A DNA stretch of 5,154 nucleotides from Lachnospiraceae bacterium (GTDB lineage: Bacteria > Bacillota > Clostridia > Lachnospirales > Lachnospiraceae): NCBI GenBank assembly GCA_009774345.1, contig VSNR01000375.1, forward strand, positions 1 to 5,154, read 5' to 3'. Of this stretch, positions 1-5,154 are shown one piece after another. Within the stretch, counting starts at the first letter, position 1, and each line of letters starts with the position of its first letter. Below the pieces are notes generated by a model, which saw only the letters and a list, made by a program, of their open reading frames with translations, had not been told where the DNA came from and ran no database searches. The position numbers and the translations under genes are program-made.

Positions 1-2
1 GT

Positions 3-3000
3 GACAGGAAAATGGGTGATTTTACGACAGCAGGTGAGGTTGAATCTGTGACAGCTCATGAAGTTATTAACAGCCATATCACGGCAGTAACCGACCAGAA
101 CGGCAGCCGTTACCTTGAAAATGAATATGATATAAAGGGCAGAATCACAAAGCAGCGCTTCCCGGAAGGCATCTGCCAGACCTTTACATATGACGATGCA
201 CACAGAAGGAACAGCATCTATTACAGTGAGACCGGAAAAACTGAGGTTTATGAGTACAATAAAGAGCTGCTTACGGAACGAACCATCTTTGAGGACGGAA
301 CGTGTACAGCTTACGAATACTCAGACCAGAATCTCAGAACCAAAGAGACCAGCCGCACCGGAGCAGAAAAGCAGTGGGAATACGACGCTTACGGGCGCCT
401 GATCCGCGAACTGTCGCCTGACGGCTTTACAGTATGCCATGAATATGACGAAAACCACGACCTGATCCGCACATGGGACAGCGAAAGACGCGAGACACAG
501 AACCGCTATGACGCAGAACACAACCTTCTCTTTACAAAGACAAAAATTGAGGAGGGAAGATGGCAGGAGACTTCTTATGAATACGATGCCGCAGGAAGGC
601 GCACCGCACAGACAGACGCACTTGGCAACACAGCCAGATGGGTGTATAATAAAACCAGCGCGCACCCTGTCCGGTTCATCACGCCAAAGGGAGAGGAGAC
701 AGACTACACCTACGACCGTGTAGGACGCAGAATGTCCATTGAAAACACTTACGGCACAGTGGAGCTTAGTTATAACTCCCGCAACTTTGTCACCAGCCGC
801 ACCGACGGGGAGGGTTACACCAGCCACACCATCTATGACCGCATGGGGAACATGAAGGCATACTATCCGCCGATTCAGTGGGAAACGCAGGGAAAAGGAT
901 ACGAATACAAGTATGATTATCTGGAACGTGTCATAGATACGATTACCCCGCTGCGGTCACACGAAAGGGTATTCCGTAACTTTGACGGTGACATCACCCG
1001 TGAGATCCACCCGGTAAGCTATGCAGAGCAGGGCGAAAACGGAGACGGCACCCGGTATGAGTATGATAAGGATGGAAACTGCATCCGCATCCGCTATGCA
1101 GATGGCGGCACAGAGCGCAGGTTCTATGATGCCGACGGAAATCTGACAAAACAGGTGCTGCCGGAAGCGTATGATGCAGGTATTGACGACGGTGCAGGAT
1201 ACAGCTATGCTTATGACAGAGCAGGCCGCCTGACACAGATACAGGACCCGGACGGAAATGTACTGCATACCTATACATACAACGGAGTCGGTCAGACCAT
1301 CCGGGAGACGGACGGGGAAGGACAGGAGACGCTGTACACTTACAATGGAGCGGGACAGCTTACAAGAACGCAGACCAGCATCCGAAGGGTAGGAGAAACG
1401 ACATACTACCGTGTCACTGCCTATACTTATGACCGCGCAGGCAATAAGATTGAGGAAGCCTACGGACAGCAGGAGGTGGAGCGGGACAGCAATCCCGACA
1501 GCTGGCACAGAATCCACTTTTCCTATGACCAGAACAGCCATCTGACACTGGTAAAAGATGACTTTGGCGCGCAGATGCACTATGAATATGACTGCCTTGG
1601 CAACGTCATCTTAGAAGAACATCTGATAGAGGAGGGGATACAGCACAGAACCCGCTGCAGCTACAACAAAAACGGCTGGCTGACTCAGAAAACAGAGTAT
1701 ATACAGGGCAACGGCGAAATCAACAAAGCTGTTACCAGCTATGGCTATGATGCCAACGGAAATCTGACCAGCATAAAAACGCCAAAAGGTGCAGAAATCC
1801 GCAGGACATATGACGCTGACAGCCGTATGACGAAAGAGCGCATCCTTGACAGAAAGAACGGCATTGACCTGACTGCCAGCTATACCTATGACGCCGCAGG
1901 AAAGATCTTAAAGCAGACCATCACCGGTGCGGATGGTGAGTGCCTTGAAACAGGATGGCGCTATGACCTCAAAGACCGCCTGACACACGCTGAAAACCAG
2001 AGCGGCGCCATCACAAGATACCTGTATGATAAAAACGACCAGCTGATCAAAGAAATCCACCCATACGGATATGAAAAAGATGCTGACAATGGAAATGGAA
2101 CAAGCTACGCATACGACAAAAACGGCAATCTGACACGTGTGACAAATGCTCTTGGTGAACTGGTACAGGAGCTCTCCTATAACCGCAGCGGTCTGCCCAT
2201 AACGCAGACAGACGCATCAGGAAACCAGACGGATTTCACCTATGAATCAGACGGACAGTTAAAAGAAGTGCGCCGCGGCAATACCCGGAGACAGCAGACA
2301 CCGCGTGCAGTCCAGAAATATGAGTATAACGCCAGAGGACAGATCACAGGCATCGTTGACGGAAACCACGAAAAAACCATCTACAGCACAGACGGCTGGG
2401 GCAGAATCATAGGGACAGGCTTCTCAGACGGCGTAAAAGAAGGATTTGAGTACAACTACGCAGGACAGGTAAGCAGGACCATTAACGGAAACGGAAATGC
2501 CATCGAATACCGTTATAACAGTCTCGGAAAAGTACGCGAGCGAACAGACCAGCTCGGCTATAAAGAAACCTTCCAGTATGACGAAGAAGGTAATCTCACA
2601 CTCCACACAGACCGCGACGGCAGGCAGGTGCAGCGCATCTACAACGTCTTTGGCGATCCGGTGTATGAGAAAGCGGTTGATGCAGGTGGAGAAAATCCCT
2701 GCATCGGCACCTGGCGCTATGACAGCCTAGGCAGGCTGATACATGCCGTGTGCGACGGACACTCCTATGAGTATGCCTATGACAACCAGGGAAACCTGAA
2801 AGAAAAGCGCGCCAACGGAAAACTTCTGGTCTCCTATACTTATGACAGCACAGGAAACATCACAGAAATCAAAGACCCCGCAGGCGTCAGCACCCGCTAC
2901 GAATATGACCTTCTGGGCAGAATGACCTGTATCCACAGCGGACAGGGCATGAAAGTACAGTACGGCTATGACAGCCTTGACCGTATTGAGCACATCCACT

Positions 3001-4706
3001 ATGGAAACGGCGTACAGACGAATTATGCCTATGACTGTGACGGCAATATCAGCCATCTGGAAACCAGAACGGAAAGCGCCGTCCTGCTGTCTTTTGATTA
3101 CAAATATGACGGCAATGGAAACCGCACCGCCAAAACAGGAATACAGGGACTGACCGCAGGAAGCAGCGCCCTTGACATCCGCTATCAGTATGATGTCAGA
3201 GGACAATTACTGGAAGAATGCCGAAATGGTGCAGCCGTCCGCTATGCCTATGACGCCGCCGGAAACCGGATCAAAAAAACAGAAGGCGAAAGAGAAACCA
3301 GATACCGCTACAACCAGAAAAACCAGCTTCTTCAAAAAGAGGATGGAGACGGCATAAGCTGTTTTACATACGACCGTCAGGGCGGTATCATAGAGGAGAA
3401 AACCGCAGCCGGAATCCGCCGTTTCACCTACAACAGCCTCCATCAGCAGACACAGGTGGAAACCGAAACAGGGAATATCCAGAAAAATCGATATGATGCA
3501 GAGGGGCTGCGCTATGAGCTGATTGAGAACGGCAGGCGGACCAGCTTTGTATACCATAATGGAGAGCTTCTGCATGAGAAAGGAGGAGAAGCAGGGCTAT
3601 CCAAGGAAGCAACCAGCTATCATCTGGGTGCAGGGATTGAAGCGTTTCAGCGAGACGGTAAAACCTTCTACTATCATCAGGATGAACAACTGAATACCAC
3701 ACTGATATCTGATGAAAAAGCAGCAATCAGAAACCATTATCAATATGATGCCTTTGGTGCAGGACTGGAAGCAGTAGAAGCATTACCCAACCGAATCCGT
3801 TACGCAGGTCAGCAGTATGACGAGCAGACAGGGCAGTATTATCTGCGAGCGAGGTACTATAATCCAACACTTGGCAGGTTTATGCAAGAGGATGTGTATC
3901 AGGGGGATGGACTGAATCTGTATGCGTACTGTCATAATAATCCAGTGATATACTATGATCCGAGTGGTTGCTATGAAGCAACAAAAAATTTATTTCGAAA
4001 TATGGTTTTATTAAATAAAAAAACAAGTTCTACTGATCTTACAAAAGCTATGTTTTTAACATTAACTAATAAAAAAACAGGTCCTAGTGTGGAATGTTAT
4101 CAGGCACAACACATAATACCAAAAGAATTTCAAAATAATTATGTATTAAGCATATCTGGTTATCAAGTAGATCACGCTGAAAATGGAATATTTGATATAG
4201 ATGGTTCTAAACCTAAAACAAATACGTTGCGTCAGTACTTGGCTGCTAGTGGTTGCTCGACAGAGGATATTGATAAATATGTTTCTGATTTAACACATCA
4301 TGGAAGTGGAAAACATGATTCGGGATATCATAAAGCATATAGTGAATATGTAGAAACGAAATTAATGCAATTAGATAAAAAGTATGGTTTAAGCGAAAAA
4401 ATGGAGATGCAGACCGGATCAGAATCAAATAAGAGGAAAGCAGTGAGAAATCAGTTAATTGCTTCAGGAGAAATGGAATTACTCCGAAGTGATCTTTTAA
4501 CATTAAATAATTATTTAAGGAATAAAAATCAAAGCGGAATTGACTTGTATTATAAACATTCCAATAATATGACAACTAAGGATTATACAATCGGCGGATT
4601 AGTTACACCGGAGGTTGTGGCAAAATACAGGAAAGGGAATTTTGACGATGATATTGATTTATACAGTAAAGAAGAATTGAAAAGTGAGGGATGTGGAAGT
4701 GTATAA
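3..4706 (+). CDS. RHS/YD-repeat polymorphic toxin with C-terminal AHH-like HNH nuclease domain (5' partial)
   Basis: Large contact-dependent or exported antibacterial toxin of the RHS/WapA type. The frame is open from the left edge. The Met codon at 12 lies inside repeat-like sequence and has AGGA only 2 bases upstream, so it is probably internal and the true start, with any signal peptide or N-terminal delivery domain, lies outside the window. Counting that Met as residue 1, 1564 residues are visible. Residues 1 to about 1240 are YD repeats (more than 30 Y-D-x-x-G-type units). Residues about 1241-1319 are the RHS core, with RYYNPTLGRFMQED and YDPSG. Residues 1320-1564 are the variable toxin tip with AQHIIP at 1365-1370 and a His-rich segment at 1429-1440. 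Family knowledge: the repeats form a cocoon around the tip. Inference: the tip is a metal-dependent nuclease. The stop codon overlaps the next gene, the likely immunity gene. No frameshift or internal stop is seen. Certain as an RHS protein; the nuclease class is less certain. Confidence 0.96.
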   Translation, partial: DRKMGDFTTAGEVESVTAHEVINSHITAVTDQNGSRYLENEYDIKGRITKQRFPEGICQTFTYDDAHRRNSIYYSETGKTEVYEYNKELLTERTIFEDGTCTAYEYSDQNLRTKETSRTGAEKQWEYDAYGRLIRELSPDGFTVCHEYDENHDLIRTWDSERRETQNRYDAEHNLLFTKTKIEEGRWQETSYEYDAAGRRTAQTDALGNTARWVYNKTSAHPVRFITPKGEETDYTYDRVGRRMSIENTYGTVELSYNSRNFVTSRTDGEGYTSHTIYDRMGNMKAYYPPIQWETQGKGYEYKYDYLERVIDTITPLRSHERVFRNFDGDITREIHPVSYAEQGENGDGTRYEYDKDGNCIRIRYADGGTERRFYDADGNLTKQVLPEAYDAGIDDGAGYSYAYDRAGRLTQIQDPDGNVLHTYTYNGVGQTIRETDGEGQETLYTYNGAGQLTRTQTSIRRVGETTYYRVTAYTYDRAGNKIEEAYGQQEVERDSNPDSWHRIHFSYDQNSHLTLVKDDFGAQMHYEYDCLGNVILEEHLIEEGIQHRTRCSYNKNGWLTQKTEYIQGNGEINKAVTSYGYDANGNLTSIKTPKGAEIRRTYDADSRMTKERILDRKNGIDLTASYTYDAAGKILKQTITGADGECLETGWRYDLKDRLTHAENQSGAITRYLYDKNDQLIKEIHPYGYEKDADNGNGTSYAYDKNGNLTRVTNALGELVQELSYNRSGLPITQTDASGNQTDFTYESDGQLKEVRRGNTRRQQTPRAVQKYEYNARGQITGIVDGNHEKTIYSTDGWGRIIGTGFSDGVKEGFEYNYAGQVSRTINGNGNAIEYRYNSLGKVRERTDQLGYKETFQYDEEGNLTLHTDRDGRQVQRIYNVFGDPVYEKAVDAGGENPCIGTWRYDSLGRLIHAVCDGHSYEYAYDNQGNLKEKRANGKLLVSYTYDSTGNITEIKDPAGVSTRYEYDLLGRMTCIHSGQGMKVQYGYDSLDRIEHIHYGNGVQTNYAYDCDGNISHLETRTESAVLLSFDYKYDGNGNRTAKTGIQGLTAGSSALDIRYQYDVRGQLLEECRNGAAVRYAYDAAGNRIKKTEGERETRYRYNQKNQLLQKEDGDGISCFTYDRQGGIIEEKTAAGIRRFTYNSLHQQTQVETETGNIQKNRYDAEGLRYELIENGRRTSFVYHNGELLHEKGGEAGLSKEATSYHLGAGIEAFQRDGKTFYYHQDEQLNTTLISDEKAAIRNHYQYDAFGAGLEAVEALPNRIRYAGQQYDEQTGQYYLRARYYNPTLGRFMQEDVYQGDGLNLYAYCHNNPVIYYDPSGCYEATKNLFRNMVLLNKKTSSTDLTKAMFLTLTNKKTGPSVECYQAQHIIPKEFQNNYVLSISGYQVDHAENGIFDIDGSKPKTNTLRQYLAASGCSTEDIDKYVSDLTHHGSGKHDSGYHKAYSEYVETKLMQLDKKYGLSEKMEMQTGSESNKRKAVRNQLIASGEMELLRSDLLTLNNYLRNKNQSGIDLYYKHSNNMTTKDYTIGGLVTPEVVAKYRKGNFDDDIDLYSKEELKSEGCGSV
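999..1091 (+). repeat. Long-loop YD module, copy 1 (31 residues)
   Basis: Residues 330-360 follow the pattern [RK]-E-I-H-P-x-x-Y, a Gly/Asp/Asn-rich loop (GENGDGT), then YEYDKDGN. The same 31-residue layout recurs at 1149-1241 and 2049-2141. It is a YD unit with an extended acidic turn, part of the shell. Confidence 0.6.
1149..1241 (+). repeat. Long-loop YD module, copy 2 (31 residues)
   Basis: Residues 380-410 follow the layout of copy 1 but start KQVLPEAY, with the loop DAGIDDGAG and then YAYDRAGRL. It begins exactly 50 residues after copy 1, so one ordinary YD unit separates them. Confidence 0.6.
2049..2141 (+). repeat. Long-loop YD module, copy 3 (31 residues)
   Basis: Residues 680-710 read KEIHPYGY, then the loop EKDADNGNGT, then YAYDKNGNL. 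It has the same length as copies 1 and 2 with no gaps, and sits exactly 300 residues after copy 2. A shorter, more divergent relative may lie at residues 282-311 (KAYYPP ... GYEYKYD). Confidence 0.6.
3732..3968 (+). other. RHS repeat-associated core domain (domain within the large CDS)
   Basis: Residues about 1241-1319 match the conserved block that closes the RHS shell: YQYDAFG, IRYAGQQYDEQTGQYYLRARYYNP, LGRFMQED, GLNLYAYCHNNPV and YDPSG. In characterised RHS and TccC proteins two aspartates of this block act in autoproteolysis that frees the tip. The corresponding residues here would be D1294 (in QED) and D1316 (in DPSG). The residue after DPSG is Cys1320, where the classical proteins have Leu, so self-cleavage cannot be assumed. 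The block marks the boundary between the constant body and the exchangeable tip. Confidence 0.92.
3969..4706 (+). other. Variable toxin tip: AHH-like HNH/Endo VII nuclease domain plus C-terminal tail
   Basis: This is the 245-residue segment after DPSG (residues 1320-1564). Seen in sequence, in order: FRNM (1328-1331), YQAQHIIPKEF (1363-1373), QVDHAENGI (1385-1393), HHGSGKHDSGYHKAY (1429-1443), then a helical-looking charged tail from about 1448 to the stop. Family knowledge: AHH nucleases of the HNH/Endonuclease VII superfamily start with an L-x-R-N-M-like helix, then AHHIIP, an asparagine-glycine stretch, and an H-x-G-x-H-x-x-Y motif. The order and spacing here fit, although the first His of AHH is Gln1366. 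H1367 is the best candidate for the catalytic or metal-binding His, with H1430 and H1435 as likely partners. The DNA is very AT-rich (line 4021-4080 has 14 G/C of 60), unlike the shell. Inference: a DNase or RNase tip acquired by module exchange. The tail of about 115 residues is unrecognised. Confidence 0.75.
4686..4690 (+). promoter_or_regulatory. Ribosome binding site for the overlapping downstream gene
   Basis: GAGGG lies 8 bases upstream of GTG 4699, inside the last codons of the toxin gene. This spacing favours 4699 over the alternative GTGs: 4684 has only a weak purine-rich AAGAAG well upstream, 4693 is only 2 bases from GAGGG, and 4720 has AGGA just 2 bases away. Placing the site inside the toxin reading frame suggests translational coupling of the two genes. 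Confidence 0.5.
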
Positions 4707-5154
4707 TGAAAACAGGAACGTGTTAGATCTGACAGAATACATAATAAAGGGAAATTTGCGCCTGAAATATCTTACCCTGGAAAATTATGTGATTACCAAA
4801 ATTTGCTCAAAAAAAATCGAACTCCATATGAATACTTTCCGCAATGTAATCTTTGAGAATCATTATGAGGGAAATTATATTGTGATAAAAAAGTGTACGT
4901 TTGTAAACTGTAGTTTTCATGATGCATTTGGAAATGACAGTCATCTGGAAATGAAAGATTGTGTGTTTCACGACTGCTTGTTTGAAAATGTAAGTATGGA
5001 TATCAAAGGTGAAATATCAACAATTTTAAACTTGCAGTTTGTAAACTGTACATTTAAAAACATGAATATAAAAGGAAGTTTAGAATTTTCATATTTAGTC
5101 GTTATGGAAGGGGTGATGGTGCTTATTGATTGTGTTGGAAATGATATATGTTCT
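4699..5154 (+). CDS. Beta-helix/pentapeptide-like repeat protein, candidate immunity protein (3' partial)
   Basis: The reading frame is open from a stop at 4678-4680 to the last base. It has no ATG near its beginning, so a GTG start is needed. GTG 4699, after GAGGG, is preferred and overlaps the toxin stop by 8 bases. GTG 4684 and 4693 are in the same frame and would add 5 or 2 residues. 152 codons are visible. No signal peptide or membrane segment is seen in the first 40 residues, so it is probably cytoplasmic. Repeated motifs F47-R-N-V-I-F52-E-N, C66-T-F-V-N-C-S-F73, C88-V-F-H-D-C-L-F95 and F114-V-N-C-T-F119-K-N recur every 21-24 residues, suggesting stacked beta-helix rungs. I do not recognise a named family. 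Its overlap with an RHS toxin tip and its matching AT-rich composition suggest it is the cognate immunity protein; this rests on gene order. It could instead be an unrelated repeat protein. The 3' end lies outside the window. Confidence 0.82.
   Translation, partial: MYNENRNVLDLTEYIIKGNLRLKYLTLENYVITKICSKKIELHMNTFRNVIFENHYEGNYIVIKKCTFVNCSFHDAFGNDSHLEMKDCVFHDCLFENVSMDIKGEISTILNLQFVNCTFKNMNIKGSLEFSYLVVMEGVMVLIDCVGNDICS

Larger units (their letters stand above)
3..3731 (+). repeat. YD-repeat (RHS) shell-coding region
   Basis: The encoded protein carries more than 30 degenerate units built on Y-x-Y-D-x-x-G-[NR]-[LI], for example YEYDAAGRR, YAYDRAGRL, YAYDKNGNL and YAYDAAGNR, roughly every 20-45 residues. 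The repeats are degenerate at the DNA level, with short shared words such as TATGAC and GGAAA, so this is an old protein repeat rather than a recent DNA tandem array. In RHS, Tc-toxin C and teneurin proteins such repeats form a spiralling beta-sheet shell that encloses the C-terminal toxin. Composition is moderate in G+C: the line at 2881-2940 has 34 G/C of 60. The first units probably continue upstream of the window. Confidence 0.93.

Noticed and set aside
12..14. ATG at 12 as the true start of the RHS gene
   Set aside because: The frame stays open upstream to the window edge, the AGGA before it is too close, and the sequence right after it is already mid-repeat RHS sequence with no signal peptide or N-terminal domain.
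321..827. Long antisense open frame of 168 codons, and similar ones at 957-1580, 2727-3206, 3207-3575 and 3424-3726 on the minus strand
   Set aside because: They lie wholly opposite the RHS repeats, have low-complexity Val/Ile/Ser/Cys-rich translations that follow from the repeated TATGAC codons, and show no recognisable domain or convincing ribosome binding site.
3..3731. Repeated short DNA words considered as a CRISPR array or DNA tandem repeat
   Set aside because: The repeats are degenerate in sequence and spacing, stay in one reading frame, and are fully explained by the coded YD protein repeats.
4002..4004. ATG at 4002 as an internal start producing a free toxin tip
   Set aside because: No Shine-Dalgarno-like sequence precedes it; the upstream bases are AT-rich coding sequence, and starting there would cut into the presumed first helix of the nuclease domain.
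4246..4575. Antisense open frame of 109 codons opposite the toxin tip, considered as a possible antitoxin
   Set aside because: It is fully complementary to the nuclease-coding frame, and its Leu/Phe/Tyr/Ser-rich translation is what AT-rich coding DNA gives in reverse. The overlapping downstream gene is a far better immunity candidate.
4691..4726. ATG at 4691 or 4706 as the start of the downstream gene
   Set aside because: Both are in the same frame, which hits TAG at 4724-4726 after 11 or 6 codons. The long open frame is the one entered by the GTG codons at 4684, 4693 and 4699.
4699..5154. Downstream gene as a Qnr/MfpA-type pentapeptide gyrase-protecting protein
   Set aside because: The strict five-residue A-[DN]-L-x-x periodicity is missing. 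The F-x-N-C-x-F motifs come once per 21-24 residues, with irregular beta-like sequence between.

Overview
The window is almost entirely one very long plus-strand gene, the 3' part of an RHS/YD-repeat polymorphic toxin. A second gene overlaps its 3' end and runs off the right edge. The style of the YD repeats, the tightly packed genes and the mixed base composition (about 50% G+C in the repeats, AT-rich at the right end) suggest a gut-type Firmicute, probably Clostridia/Lachnospiraceae. That taxonomic call is an inference, because no RNA or marker gene is present.

Layout. The frame is open from the left edge (first complete codon at 3) to a TAA at 4704-4706. Positions 3 to about 3731 encode more than 30 degenerate YD repeats, which are expected to form the hollow RHS shell. 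Positions 3732-3968 encode the conserved RHS core domain, ending in DPSG. From 3969 to 4703 the protein becomes a 245-residue variable C-terminal domain. It resembles HNH/Endonuclease VII-fold toxins of the AHH type: an RNM helix, AQHIIP, a D-H-x3-NG stretch, then a His-rich HHGSGKH..Y segment. DNA composition drops sharply to AT-rich exactly at this junction, as expected where toxin tips are exchanged by recombination.

A second reading frame with a GTG start (best 4699, after GAGGG at 4686-4690) overlaps the toxin stop and stays open to the last base, with no ATG near its start. It encodes repeated F-x-N-C-x-F motifs spaced about 21-24 residues apart, like the rungs of a beta-helix or a loose pentapeptide-type solenoid. 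Its position directly behind and overlapping the toxin tip makes it the leading candidate for the cognate immunity protein. This is inferred from gene order, not from a recognised family.

Proposed working: the RHS protein is displayed or exported by the producing cell, the shell encloses the nuclease tip, the tip cuts nucleic acid in a competitor, and the overlapping downstream protein protects the producer and its kin. There are no intergenic regions, RNA genes, insertion sequences, CRISPR arrays or recognisable promoters or terminators in the window.
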